A stretch of 64,000 nucleotides of DNA from an uncultured Bacteroidales bacterium (GCA_949291555.1 CASEWE010000005.1:62001-126000), one strand, 5' to 3'; counted from the first letter of the stretch, positions 27,225-36,470 are shown. Numbers and translations: made by a program. The notes: generated by a model from the sequence alone, not told the origin.

Positions 27225-29459
27225 TTATTCAGCCACAGGAATCCCAGGGGTTTCCTGTTCCTGTCCTTCGCCGGCCGGGCTCATGGCGGCAGCCGCGCTT
27301 TGGGACGGGTGTTCGTCCACAATGGTCAATTCCTCGATCAAATTGGTAGCCCCGGCATACTTGTCGATGATGAACAGGACGTAACGGGCATCGACCACGA
27401 TGGTCCGCTGCAAAGTGGGTTCGTAATAAATGTCCCCGCTCATGGCCTCCCAGTTCCCATCGAAAGCCAAGCCGATCAGCTCGCCCTTGGCATTGATGAC
27501 CGGGCTTCCCGAATTGCCTCCGGTAATGTCGTTGGTGGTGAGGAAGCAGGTAACCAGGGTGCTGTCGCCGTAAGGACCGTAATCCTTGGCTTCATACAAC
27601 TGCTTGAGCCGGGAAGGAACAATGAAGTCGGGATTCTTCGGGTCTTCTTTTTCCATTACCCCTTCGATGGTCGTCTTGAAATCGTAATGCACGGCATCGG
27701 CCGGGGCATAGTCCTTCACCTGCCCGTAAGTGAGGCGCATGGTCAGGTTGGCATCGGGCGCGTAAGCCTTTTCCGCATCCATTTCCCGGATTCCTTTCAC
27801 AAAAAGACGGAAATTGCGGGCCTGCAATTCGCTCGCCTTGGCGACTTCGTCGGAAGAAACCACTTCTGCATACTTGTCGAAGACAACCGTGAACCACTTG
27901 TACACCGGATCCTGCTGCAGCTTTTTCAACGAAGGCTTGGCCAGGAACGCCTCGATCCCTTCGGGCGATGCCAGGAACGTCTTTTCCATCATAGTCCGGG
28001 CAATGAGGTCGAAATCTTCCCGGTTCTTGGCCACATAGTCGCGGAAAGCCTCCGGCTGGTAGTCCGGGTTGATGTCCTTGTAATACAATTCGAGCATCCG
28101 GGCCACCATTTCCTGGTTCACTGCGAAATTGAAATCCTTGAAAATGGAAGGCAATGCGTCCCGAAGGCTCTGGGAAAGTTTTCCGACCTGTGCCGCATCT
28201 TCCCGCTCCAATGCTTTTTCCAAAGGCCTGAACCGGTAGGCCGTTCCGAATACTTGCGGCCCGCGCACGAAAGCTTCGCTCATGTAGATGTTCAACGTGG
28301 CCGTTATCGGAGAAAGCACCTTGTACGATTCCTCCAAGCCTTCCAGCACGCCGGCATACTGCGTTTTGCCGGCCGCCCAGGCAGCGAAACGCTTCTCTAC
28401 CTCCTGTTTCTTTTCCACCACATGGTTGCGTTTGAGCTGTTTTTCCTGGCCGATGAAATACTTCCAGTAATTGGCCGTCTGGGCATAGATGGATGCGTAT
28501 TGGATGCGGATTTGTTCATCGGCCGCCATGTACTTGTCCATCACGTCCAGCTTCGCGCGCCGGGATTTCACAACGGCCGGGGCGATATAATCGATTACCT
28601 CCTGCACGCCCCAGGAAGGCATGAAGCGGTCGGTCGAACCCGGATACCCCATGATCATGGCATAATCGTCCTGCTGCACGCCGGCAATGGAAACCGGCAG
28701 GTAATGCTTGGGTTTGAAAGGCACATTGTCCTTGCTGTATTCGGCCGGCTTCCCGTCGGGCGACATGTACACGCGGAACACCGAGAAATCGCATGTGTGC
28801 CGCGGCCACATCCAGTTATCGGCATCGGCCCCGTACTTGCCTATCGAACTGGGAGGAGCCCCCACCAGACGGACATCCTTGTATTCCTCGTATACCAAAA
28901 GGTAGTATTCGTTCCCGGCAAAATAGCTTTTCACCTGCACCAGGTAACGGCCCCCTTCGCTGGCCGCTTCCTTGAGCTCGTCCATGGCTTCCTGAGCCGC
29001 TTCGGCCCGCTCCTCCTCGGTCATATCCTCGTTCAAGCGTGCCAGGACCTTGGCGCTGACATCCTCCATCCGAACCAGGAATTTCACCGTCAGGCTCGGG
29101 CAAGGGAGCTCTTCGGCTTTGCTTTTCGCCCAGAACCCATTGGTCAGGTAGTCGTGTTCTACCGTGCTGTGGTATTGGATCTGCCCGTAACCGCAATGAT
29201 GGTTGGTGAACAACAAGCCCTCCGGCGAGACAATCTCGCCCGTGCAGCCGCTGCCGAATTGCACGATGGCATCCTTGAGCGAAGACTGGTTGATCGAATA
29301 AATATCTTCGGCCGAAAGCTGCAAGCCAAGCTCGTGCATCTGCTCGATGTTCAGCTTCTGAACCAAGAATGGCAGCCACATGCCCTCATCGGCCTTCCCT
29401 CTGAAAGGCATTGCCGCCAAAACGGCGGCTACCGCAAGCGAAAGGAACTTCTTCATCAT
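27225..29459 (-). CDS. S46-family dipeptidyl peptidase, DPP7-like
   Basis: 744 residues. A signal peptide (about 1-23) exports it to the periplasm. It cuts dipeptides from peptide N-termini so the cell can import them, central to amino-acid-fermenting Bacteroidota. The catalytic triad is visible: His in LLFTNHHCGY (87/88), Asp in ADNWMWPRHTCDF, and Ser650 in GGNSGSPVIN. The residue 18 after the Ser is Gly668; DPP11 (Asp/Glu-specific) has Arg there and DPP7 (hydrophobic P1) has Gly, so I infer DPP7-like specificity. A 25-residue Ala/Glu/Pro tail follows the core. It stands alone. Confidence 0.92.
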   Translation of the reverse strand: MMKKFLSLAVAAVLAAMPFRGKADEGMWLPFLVQKLNIEQMHELGLQLSAEDIYSINQSSLKDAIVQFGSGCTGEIVSPEGLLFTNHHCGYGQIQYHSTVEHDYLTNGFWAKSKAEELPCPSLTVKFLVRMEDVSAKVLARLNEDMTEEERAEAAQEAMDELKEAASEGGRYLVQVKSYFAGNEYYLLVYEEYKDVRLVGAPPSSIGKYGADADNWMWPRHTCDFSVFRVYMSPDGKPAEYSKDNVPFKPKHYLPVSIAGVQQDDYAMIMGYPGSTDRFMPSWGVQEVIDYIAPAVVKSRRAKLDVMDKYMAADEQIRIQYASIYAQTANYWKYFIGQEKQLKRNHVVEKKQEVEKRFAAWAAGKTQYAGVLEGLEESYKVLSPITATLNIYMSEAFVRGPQVFGTAYRFRPLEKALEREDAAQVGKLSQSLRDALPSIFKDFNFAVNQEMVARMLELYYKDINPDYQPEAFRDYVAKNREDFDLIARTMMEKTFLASPEGIEAFLAKPSLKKLQQDPVYKWFTVVFDKYAEVVSSDEVAKASELQARNFRLFVKGIREMDAEKAYAPDANLTMRLTYGQVKDYAPADAVHYDFKTTIEGVMEKEDPKNPDFIVPSRLKQLYEAKDYGPYGDSTLVTCFLTTNDITGGNSGSPVINAKGELIGLAFDGNWEAMSGDIYYEPTLQRTIVVDARYVLFIIDKYAGATNLIEELTIVDEHPSQSAAAAMSPAGEGQEQETPGIPVAE

Positions 29460-29628
29460 AAGTTTCTCCTCTTTGTTTATGAATTACCTGATTTAATTAT
29501 TTATTTAATATTTCGATTCTCAATTCAATATTCCGATCTTCCTGCATCGAAGCCGACGCCCTCCGGCCGCGGTCCTGCAGCCCTTCCTGCCCTGTCCCGC
29601 GCCCCGCGGAACAGCTTGCGGGAACCTG

Positions 29629-30720
29629 TCAAGCACCTTTTTCCCCTTTCCTTTTGGCCACATCGTCCACGATGCGGCGGATCATCTGTTCCTGGCTGCG
29701 CTTGCACACCAGCAAGCTATTACCGTGCTCGACCACGATGCAATCTTCCAAGCCTTGCAACACGACCAGCTTGTCTTGCGGCACGTTCACGATGCAGCCC
29801 CGGGTATCGTAGGCAAGCACGTTCTTCCCGACTATGGCATTTTCCTCTTCGTTCTTCGGCACAAGCTCGTACAAAGCCCCCCAAGTCCCCACGTCGCTCC
29901 ATCCGAAATCGGCCGCAATCACGTAAACGTTGCGCGCTTTCTCCATCACCCCGTAGTCGATCGAAATGCTTTTGCAGACCAGATACACTTTTTCGATGTA
30001 ATCGGCCTCTTCCGGCGTGTTGAATTTCGACATGCCTGCCGCGAAAAGCTCATCTATGTCGGGCAAATAGGTCTTGAAGGCCCGCATGGCGCTTTTCAAC
30101 GACCAAATGAACAGGCCCGCGTTCCACAGGAATTCGCCGCTTTCCACGAAAGTCCGGGCCATTTCCAATCCGGGCTTTTCGGTAAAGAGCTTCACCTTCT
30201 TTATCTGATTGAAACGGGTGCAGACCTCCTCGGAGTCGAACTGGATGTACCCGTACCCGGTATTGGGGTAAGAAGGCTTTATCCCCAACGTGATCAGCCA
30301 GTCGTTCTGGCTTGCCGCCTGCGCGGCTTCCCGGATCACCTGCCCGAACACGTCCTCTTTCAATACGACATGGTCGGCCGGAGCCACGACCACTACCGCG
30401 TCGGGATTGATGGCGCGTATCTTGTAATTGGCATAGGCGATGCACGGGGCCGTGTTTTTCCGATGCGGCTCGCACAAAACCCTGTCGGGACGTATGCCCG
30501 GCAATTGTTCCAGCACTTTTTCCCGGTAAGCCTGTCCGGTCACCACGAAAATGTTCTCGGCGGGACAAAAGTCCTTGAACCTCGAATACGTCTGCTGTAT
30601 CAACGTCTTGCCTGTACCCATCACATCGATGAACTGCTTCGGGCAGGCGGCAGTGCTCATCGGCCAGAAACGGGTCCCGATCCCGCCGGCCATGATCACC
30701 ACGTAATAATCCTTGTTCAT
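29629..30720 (-). CDS. manC: Mannose-1-phosphate guanylyltransferase
   Basis: 363 residues from the ATG at 30720; the longer frame adds 77 Arg-rich residues that belong to the leader. It makes GDP-mannose from mannose 1-phosphate and GTP. The nucleotidyltransferase motif is VVIMAGGIGTRFWPMSTAACPKQFIDV, followed by ADHVV and FTEKPGLEMARTF. No C-terminal isomerase domain is present, so this is the short single-function form. It probably works with the mutase at 22.6-24 kb. A -7 box at 30964-30971 predicts a 240-base leader containing 14-bp repeats. Confidence 0.92.
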   Translation of the reverse strand: MNKDYYVVIMAGGIGTRFWPMSTAACPKQFIDVMGTGKTLIQQTYSRFKDFCPAENIFVVTGQAYREKVLEQLPGIRPDRVLCEPHRKNTAPCIAYANYKIRAINPDAVVVVAPADHVVLKEDVFGQVIREAAQAASQNDWLITLGIKPSYPNTGYGYIQFDSEEVCTRFNQIKKVKLFTEKPGLEMARTFVESGEFLWNAGLFIWSLKSAMRAFKTYLPDIDELFAAGMSKFNTPEEADYIEKVYLVCKSISIDYGVMEKARNVYVIAADFGWSDVGTWGALYELVPKNEEENAIVGKNVLAYDTRGCIVNVPQDKLVVLQGLEDCIVVEHGNSLLVCKRSQEQMIRRIVDDVAKRKGEKGA

Positions 30721-30779
30721 TTTGCTTGTTGTTCCGTTTCTGCGCCCCGCTTCTTCCACGTCTTGCCGAGGATCCCGCC

Positions 30780-30820
30780 TTCGCGGTCCTGTTTTCGCGG
30801 TCCTGTTTCCGCGGCCGTGC
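30780..30820. repeat. 14-bp tandem repeat in the manC leader
   Basis: TTCGCGGTCCTGTT occurs twice back to back (30780-30793 and 30794-30807), followed by a degraded third copy. It lies in the predicted 5' leader of manC, on the opposite strand as AACAGGACCGCGAA. Confidence 0.75.
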
Positions 30821-30963
30821 GTTCCGGACAGAGCCCGGGACAACGGAAAGCGCGGGGCTGGCTCTCCTGCTGCAATGCGTCTTGGACAGCGTCCAGAGAA
30901 AAGGCGGAAGAAAACAAGTTTCATCCGCCTTTCCCGAACCGCTGCCTCCATTCAAACCGAAAG

Positions 30964-30971
30964 CAAAGATA
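30964..30971 (-). promoter_or_regulatory. -7 element for manC
   Basis: TATCTTTG on the minus strand, 244 bases before the manC ATG. The -33 position has no clear TTTG. No other gene lies between, so the 5' leader would be long. Confidence 0.5.
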
Positions 30972-31045
30972 AGATTTAAAATAGGAATAGAAAGCCTTCC
31001 AATGGTTTCCAAGCCCCCGGAACGAACTTTTCCGGTTTTTGAAGC

Positions 31046-32437
31046 TCAGTAACCCAAGATCTTCAGCATGGATTTATAGCTCTGTTCCTTGGCAAACAAT
31101 TTCGTGGTATACTCCCCATCGGCATCCTTGTCGATGATAATGTGCTTGGGGGCCGGAATCAGGCAGTGCTGGATTCCCCCGTACCCGCCCAAAGACTCCT
31201 GGTACGCCCCCGTGTGGAAAAAGCCTATGTACATGGGCTCGCCTTCCGTCAGCTTGGGGAGGAACACGGCATTGGAATGGGCTTCCGTGTTGTAGTAATC
31301 CTGGCTGTCGCACGTAAGCCCTCCGAGGAATACCCGCTGGTATTCCTTGTCCCAATTGTTTATGGCCAAAAGTATGTAACGCTGGTTGATACCCCAGGTA
31401 TCGGGCAAAGTCGTCATGAAGGAACTGTCGATCATATACCACCTTTCCCGGTCGTTCTGCTGCTTCTGGTTGACAATCGAATACAAAGCCGCACCGCTTT
31501 CCCCCACCGTGAAGGAACCGAATTCCGTGAATATATCCGGATCGGGCACTCCGTGCTGCCCGCAAATGTTCTTTATCTGGGCAACGATTTCCTCGGCCAT
31601 GTATTCGTAATCGTAATCGAAATCCAAGCGGTTCTTTATCGGGAACCCGCCCCCGATGTTGAGCGCCTGGAGCGTCGGGCAGCATTTCTTCAACTCGCAA
31701 TACAGGTTCACGCTCCGGGCCAGTTCGTTCCAATAGTAAGAAGAGTCCTTGATGCCCGTATTGATGAAGAAGTGCAGCATTTTCAAACTGAACTTCTTGT
31801 TCTTGGCGATTTTCTGCTTGTAAAAATCCACGATTTCATCGCAACGTATCCCCAAACGGGACGTATAGAAATCGAAACGGGGCTCTTCCTCCGATGCAAG
31901 CCGCAACCCCAGCTGGCAGTTTTTCGAAATGCACTTGTCGAGATAGTCGAATTCCTCCTTGTTGTCGAGAATCGGGGTCGTCTTCGAAAAACCCTGATTG
32001 ACAAGCTCGGCGATATTCTCCATGTACTGAGGCCGCTTGAACCCGTTGCAGACAATATAATGCTCCTTGTCCAAAAGCCCCTGCGCGTAAAGCTCGAAAA
32101 TGAGGTTGATGTCGAAAGCCGAAGAGGTTTCCAGATGCACATCGTTCTTCAGCACTTCCCCCAAGACGAACTCGAAGTGCGAACTCTTGGTGCAATAGCA
32201 ATAATTGTAATCGCCTTGATAATCCACCTTGGCCATCGCCACATTGAAAAGACGTTTCGCCCATTGGATCTGGGAAGATATCTTAGGCAGATAGCTTATC
32301 TTAAGAGGAGTCCCATACTGCTTGATAATATCCATCAAGGGAACATCGTTGAAATACAGCTCCCCGTCAACTACCTTGAACTCATCTTGCGGAAACTCGA
32401 AAGTCTGCTCAATCAAATCGGAATACTTGCTCTTCAT
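31046..32437 (-). CDS. Arginine decarboxylase, Bacteroidota-type (fold III PLP enzyme)
   Basis: 463 residues. It decarboxylates arginine to agmatine, the first step to polyamines. It follows the biosynthetic group typical of Bacteroidota: PLP-binding Lys84 in YCTKSSHFEF, ETSSAFDINL, HFFINTGIKDSSYYWNELAR, the phosphate loop NIGGGFPIKN, EFGSFTVGESGAAL, and the substrate-side Cys in GGLTCDSQDYYN. I recall flavobacterial proteins annotated this way matching along the full length. Related fold III decarboxylases could act on another basic amino acid. Divergent from sufS, with its own promoter. Confidence 0.85.
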   Translation of the reverse strand: MKSKYSDLIEQTFEFPQDEFKVVDGELYFNDVPLMDIIKQYGTPLKISYLPKISSQIQWAKRLFNVAMAKVDYQGDYNYCYCTKSSHFEFVLGEVLKNDVHLETSSAFDINLIFELYAQGLLDKEHYIVCNGFKRPQYMENIAELVNQGFSKTTPILDNKEEFDYLDKCISKNCQLGLRLASEEEPRFDFYTSRLGIRCDEIVDFYKQKIAKNKKFSLKMLHFFINTGIKDSSYYWNELARSVNLYCELKKCCPTLQALNIGGGFPIKNRLDFDYDYEYMAEEIVAQIKNICGQHGVPDPDIFTEFGSFTVGESGAALYSIVNQKQQNDRERWYMIDSSFMTTLPDTWGINQRYILLAINNWDKEYQRVFLGGLTCDSQDYYNTEAHSNAVFLPKLTEGEPMYIGFFHTGAYQESLGGYGGIQHCLIPAPKHIIIDKDADGEYTTKLFAKEQSYKSMLKILGY

Positions 32438-32506
32438 TTTTCAATCCAAGTTAATCGGATTCGTATTTTTCTTTCAATGTAACTCACTCGGATTTACACC
32501 GCCCTG

Positions 32507-32514
32507 CAAAAATA
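32507..32514 (-). promoter_or_regulatory. -7 element for the arginine decarboxylase gene
   Basis: TATTTTTG on the minus strand, 70 bases before the ATG. No exact TTTG at -33. Confidence 0.6.
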
Positions 32515-32556
32515 CACAATCCGCATCAACCCGAAGAGCAATTCACCGAAAATTCC

Positions 32557-32564
32557 TAATTTTG
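32557..32564 (+). promoter_or_regulatory. -7 element for sufS
   Basis: TAATTTTG, 134 bases before the chosen sufS start and divergent from the decarboxylase promoter 43 bases away. No exact TTTG at -33. Confidence 0.55.
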
Positions 32565-32697
32565 TAAAAGAACCTTCAAGAAAAAACGGATAGAAGGCGC
32601 CATGTCCGGATTTTCCGGCGTCCGCGTCCCGCCGGAAGCTTCGGCCCCGCCCAAGCGGAAATCCGTTGCGCTCCCGAACTTATCCAATCTATTAGCC

Positions 32698-33912
32698 ATG
32701 GACATCTCAACCCTGCGCGAGCAATTCCCCATCTTGAAACAACCGGTGCACGGCATGCCGCTCGTCTACCTCGACAATGCCGCCACCACGCAAAAGCCGC
32801 TTCCGGTAACGGATCGGCTCGTCCAATATTACCGGACGCTCAACAGCAACATCCACCGGGGGGTGCACTTCCTCAGCCAGGAAGCCACGCAAGCCTATGA
32901 AACAGCCCGTTCTGCCGTGGCGCGTTTCATGGGAGCCGGCTCCTCGCGGCAAATCCTTTTCACGAAAGGCACTACCGAATCCATCAATCTGGTAGCCAAC
33001 GGATACGCGCAAGCCTTGCTCGGACCGGGAGACCGGGTCATTGTCAGCATTGCCGACCACCATTCCAACTTCGTTCCATGGCAGCAAGCCTGCCTGCGTT
33101 CGGGCGCTGCTTTTTCGGTCGTTCCCGTCTTGCCCGAAGGCGCCATCGACCAGGATGCCCTTCGCAAGGAATTGAAGAAAGGTGCCAAACTATTGGCCTT
33201 GCCGCATATATCCAACGTGCTGGGCATTGAAAATCCTCTGAAAGAAATCATCGGCGAAGCCCACCGACACGGATGCGCGGTCTTGGTCGATGGCGCGCAG
33301 GCGATTGCGCATACGCCCGTAAATGTGGCAGAACTGGATTGCGACTTTTATTGCTGGTCGGGCCACAAAGCATACGGGCCGACCGGCATCGGGATCCTTT
33401 ACGGGAAAACCGAATGCCTCGAGGCCTTGCCTCCTTACCAATTCGGAGGAGAGATGATCGGGGAGGTAAGCATAGAGCAGACCACTTTCGCCGAATTGCC
33501 GTTCAAATTCGAGGCCGGCACGCCGCCCATCGCCGAAGCCATTGCCTTGGAAAAGGCCTTGGATTTCATCCAGGAAATCGGTTTCGAACAGCTTGCCCGG
33601 CACGAGACGGCCTTGGTGTCGCACGCTTTCCACAGGCTTCAGGAAATACCCGGAATGAAAATCCACGGAGGAGAGAAGAACCGCTCCGGCGTGATTTCCT
33701 TCAACATAGACGGAGCCTACCACTACGATGTCGGCGTGCTGCTCGATCAATTGGGCGTGGCCGTTCGCACCGGGCACCACTGCGCCCAACCCCTCATGAA
33801 ACACCTTTCCGTTCCCGGAACCGTGCGATGCAGTTTTGCCTGCTACAACACTTTGGAAGAAACAGACCGCTTTATCCAGGCCTTGGAAAAAGCCGCGTCC
33901 ATGCTGCGCTAA
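32698..33912 (+). CDS. sufS: Cysteine desulfurase SufS
   Basis: 404 residues from the ATG at 32698; a longer frame adds 32 Pro/Arg-rich residues absent from the family. It takes sulfur from cysteine for Fe-S cluster assembly, using PLP. Lys224 in CWSGHKAYGPTG binds PLP, Cys362 in RTGHHCAQPLM carries the persulfide, and VYLDNAATTQKP and VSIADHHSNFVPW are type II (SufS) signatures. sufBCD, usually linked in other Bacteroidota, are not in this window, so it stands alone here. Confidence 0.95.
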   Translation: MDISTLREQFPILKQPVHGMPLVYLDNAATTQKPLPVTDRLVQYYRTLNSNIHRGVHFLSQEATQAYETARSAVARFMGAGSSRQILFTKGTTESINLVANGYAQALLGPGDRVIVSIADHHSNFVPWQQACLRSGAAFSVVPVLPEGAIDQDALRKELKKGAKLLALPHISNVLGIENPLKEIIGEAHRHGCAVLVDGAQAIAHTPVNVAELDCDFYCWSGHKAYGPTGIGILYGKTECLEALPPYQFGGEMIGEVSIEQTTFAELPFKFEAGTPPIAEAIALEKALDFIQEIGFEQLARHETALVSHAFHRLQEIPGMKIHGGEKNRSGVISFNIDGAYHYDVGVLLDQLGVAVRTGHHCAQPLMKHLSVPGTVRCSFACYNTLEETDRFIQALEKAASMLR

Positions 33913-34225
33913 GAAAGCCCGGAACGGCGGGAAAGCTCCGCCGCTTCCTACCGTTGCTTTTCCCCCTTCCTTCCCGTTTCCGCCCCACCGGATCGGGTCG
34001 TCCCGGAAAAGCCTGACCATAAGCTTGAACGCCGCCTTCCTTAGCCGTCCTTCTCAGGAACGTCTTTCCTGCCTGTCCTTTCCGGATCGTCCTGACACAA
34101 GAAATCAATCCGGACTGGCCGGAACGGAAGAGGCCGCGCCGGCTATTGACCTCGTTGTCCAGACAGAAAGAATGAATCCGGGGAGCACGCCAGGAACTGC
34201 TTCCGATCGAACTCGCCCCAACGCT

Positions 34226-34362
34226 CCTGCCTAACGCTTGCAAGTGGCATGCGGTCGCGAACTGGTTGCCGAAGTCCCTGCCTAACGGGGAAGAGCGGAT
34301 AGCCAACTGCGCTATCTTCAGCCAATCGATGCGAGCCGGTCGCCGAAGTCCCTGCCTAACCG
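34226..34362. repeat. Direct repeats downstream of the exonuclease gene
   Basis: CCTGCCTAAC occurs at 34226-34235, 34277-34286 and 34351-34360. The last two are extended by GCCGAAGT on their left. The third copy contains the stop codon of the exonuclease gene. The rest of the gap (33913-34355) is GC-rich with no gene I can support. Confidence 0.65.
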
Positions 34363-35252
34363 TTTTCCGGAGAAAACTTTTCCTGAAGTTTTTTCAATTT
34401 CATTTCCTCATCGAAAATCCGTTTCATCGCCTGCTTGGTATCTTCCGGAAAATCAGCACCCAAAATCCAACGCAAGTATCCATGCCCGGCATCCGTCCTG
34501 AAAAATTCCCGCAGCCGCTTGCCCTTATGCTGCCCGAAATTGAATACTTCGCGCCCTTGCTCGTCGTAACCTATCCGCCCTGCCAGGTCGACGCTGCGGC
34601 GCACGCTCGAAAACTCTGCCAAAGCCTTCACGTCGTTCCTGACCGGAATGCTTGTTTTGCCGGACTTGTCTTCGTATTCCACCCCTTCGTAACGGACAAC
34701 CTGGGCCTTGAGCACTTCCAAGGTTGCCTGCGTATCGGCCATGGCCGAATGCGCCCCGACAAGATCCCTTCCCAAATAGAACCTGCAAGCCGCCGGCAGA
34801 GTCCGTTGCTCCATCTTGTGGAAAATATTCTGGACATCGACCGCATAACGGTTTTCCATCGAAAACGCGACCCCGACACGCCTGAATTCTTCCACCAACA
34901 AAGGAATGTCGAACTTGTTGGAATTGAATCCGGCCAAATCGCTGTCGCCGATGAAAGCGGCTATTTCCCCGGCTATTTCGGAAAAAGGCAAAGCGCCGAG
35001 TTCCGCCAGCTTCCGGGCCGTAAGCCCGTGAATAGCCGAAACCTCCTTGGGAATCTCCATCTGGGGATCCACGTAACGGTGCATTTGCGCTTCGCTGCCA
35101 TCGGGCATCACCTTGACAAGGGCGATCTCCACAATCCTGTCCTTGCCTATCACAAGCCCCGTGGTTTCCAGATCGAAGACACACAAGGGGCGATCCAGAT
35201 TGAACCTGAACGTGTCCGGGACAACTGTCCCCTGCTTGAATGTTCCTGCCAT
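34356..35252 (-). CDS. 3'-5' exonuclease, DnaQ-type with ExoX-like C-terminal domain
   Basis: 298 residues from the ATG at 35252; the longer frame adds 14. The N-terminal DEDDh exonuclease shows FDLETTGLV (D, E), NSNKFDIPLL (D) and AHSAMADTQATLEVL (H, D). The C-terminal 100 residues hold an ExoX-like domain with FNFGQHKGKRL, GYLRWILGADFPEDTKQAM. It may act in repair or RNA processing; it is not the replicative proofreader by itself, and no polymerase is adjacent. dus begins 176 bases upstream on the same strand. Confidence 0.9.
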   Translation of the reverse strand: MAGTFKQGTVVPDTFRFNLDRPLCVFDLETTGLVIGKDRIVEIALVKVMPDGSEAQMHRYVDPQMEIPKEVSAIHGLTARKLAELGALPFSEIAGEIAAFIGDSDLAGFNSNKFDIPLLVEEFRRVGVAFSMENRYAVDVQNIFHKMEQRTLPAACRFYLGRDLVGAHSAMADTQATLEVLKAQVVRYEGVEYEDKSGKTSIPVRNDVKALAEFSSVRRSVDLAGRIGYDEQGREVFNFGQHKGKRLREFFRTDAGHGYLRWILGADFPEDTKQAMKRIFDEEMKLKKLQEKFSPENG

Positions 35253-35428
35253 AAATTCCTCGTTATTTTCCTCGAAGCATGCAGGAGGCCGCAAAAAAAA
35301 ACGACCTCTTGCACCCGAGACGACAAAAATCCCTGTTACCCTTTCCCGAAGCCAAACCCATCCGCAGGTGCAGGCAATCTATCCCCCTGTTGCCCGCCCT
35401 TCCTGCACAGACTGCCTTCCCGCTCCTT

Positions 35429-36412
35429 TCACTTTGCCTTTTCCCAGACCTCCATCCCGGCTTCGCCAAACGCCTTGCGGCAAACTTCTTCGTAAGCATC
35501 CGCATTTTCCACCTGTTTCACCGCCTCGAAAGCCCCCTCCGGCACGAAGTCGCCCCGAAAGCGGCTCCAGAAAAGCTTCTGCCGCTGAAGCGCCGCCTTT
35601 TCAGGAAGGCCGCCCTGACGGTAATTGCGCCAAAGCACGGCAACAAAACGGGCAAAATAGACCGGTTTTTCCTCCTCCGCAATGGAAAAGCCCGACAAGC
35701 GGCATGGCAGGAACGGGTCGGCCACTACCCCCCTGCCTATCATCACGCGCCGTACCATCGGGAAGCGGGCGGCAAAAGCTTCCGCCTTTTCCACGCTGTC
35801 CACATCGCCGTTGTAAATGCACGGATGCTTGAGCAGCCGCCTTGCTTGATCGAATTTCTCCCAATCGGCCGTTCCTTCATACAATTGCCGCCCGGTCCGG
35901 GGATGAACCGCCACGTAATCCAAAGGATAGCGGTTCAACACTTCCACCACTGGAAAAACTTCTTCCGCATGGGAATACCCGAGGCGGATCTTCACCGAAA
36001 TGGACAAAGGAGAAGAAGGCAGCACTTGCGACAAGAAAGCATCTATCTTTTCCGGATAAGGCAGCAGGCCGCTTCCCCGCTGCTTGGAGGCCACCTGCCG
36101 CATCGGGCAGCCCAGGTTCCAGTTGACCGAAACATATCCCATCCCGGCCAAAGCCTCGGCCATGGGAAGATACAATTCCGGTTCGTTTCCCAAAATCTGA
36201 GGCTCCACCTTCATCCGGTTATTCTCCGGGAAAAGGTCGGACAAGTGGGAGCGTTTCACTTTTTTCCCGCGCACCAAGGTAACAAACGGGCTCACCGCTT
36301 TTTCCATGCGTGAAAAGGACCCGAACACTTCCTGCCAGGCGTTCCGGTAATGGCAGTCGGTAATCCCGTCCATCGGAGCCAGTATCCATTCGATGCGATC
36401 CAAGCGGCACAT
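35429..36412 (-). CDS. dus: tRNA-dihydrouridine synthase
   Basis: 327 residues. It reduces uridine to dihydrouridine in tRNA D-loops using FMN. ILAPMDGITDCHYRN begins the TIM barrel, VNWNLGCPMRQVASKQRGSGLL contains the catalytic Cys, VKIRLGY, VAVHPRTGRQLYEGTADWE and VMIGRGVVADPFL bind FMN. The sequence is closest in feel to the DusC-like subgroup; the target uridines are not determinable. The start codon lies only four bases after its -7 box, so its message may be leaderless (see findings). It shares a compact divergent promoter region with rlmN. Confidence 0.93.
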   Translation of the reverse strand: MCRLDRIEWILAPMDGITDCHYRNAWQEVFGSFSRMEKAVSPFVTLVRGKKVKRSHLSDLFPENNRMKVEPQILGNEPELYLPMAEALAGMGYVSVNWNLGCPMRQVASKQRGSGLLPYPEKIDAFLSQVLPSSPLSISVKIRLGYSHAEEVFPVVEVLNRYPLDYVAVHPRTGRQLYEGTADWEKFDQARRLLKHPCIYNGDVDSVEKAEAFAARFPMVRRVMIGRGVVADPFLPCRLSGFSIAEEEKPVYFARFVAVLWRNYRQGGLPEKAALQRQKLFWSRFRGDFVPEGAFEAVKQVENADAYEEVCRKAFGEAGMEVWEKAK

Positions 36413-36416
36413 GCTG

Positions 36417-36424
36417 CAAATGTA
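36417..36424 (-). promoter_or_regulatory. -7 element for dus
   Basis: TACATTTG on the minus strand, then CAGC and the ATG. No TTTG at the -33 position. Confidence 0.6.
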
Positions 36425-36434
36425 CCAAAATCTT

Positions 36435-36442
36435 TACCTTTG
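36435..36442 (+). promoter_or_regulatory. -7 element for rlmN
   Basis: TACCTTTG, 10 bases from the oppositely directed dus -7 box. Transcription would start near 36448, so starts before that position for rlmN are ruled out. Confidence 0.7.
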
Positions 36443-36470
36443 GCACCGCAACGAAAGCTCGAAAAAAACA

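Noticed and set aside
27300-30023. 907-codon antisense frame across the S46 gene and the end of manC
   Set aside because: Same reason: a shadow of well-supported genes, spanning two genes and their gap with no coding landmarks.
35276-35320. Terminator of the dus gene with A-run in the loop
   Set aside because: The arms pair only imperfectly and the T-run would be in the loop rather than after the stem, so it does not fit an intrinsic terminator.
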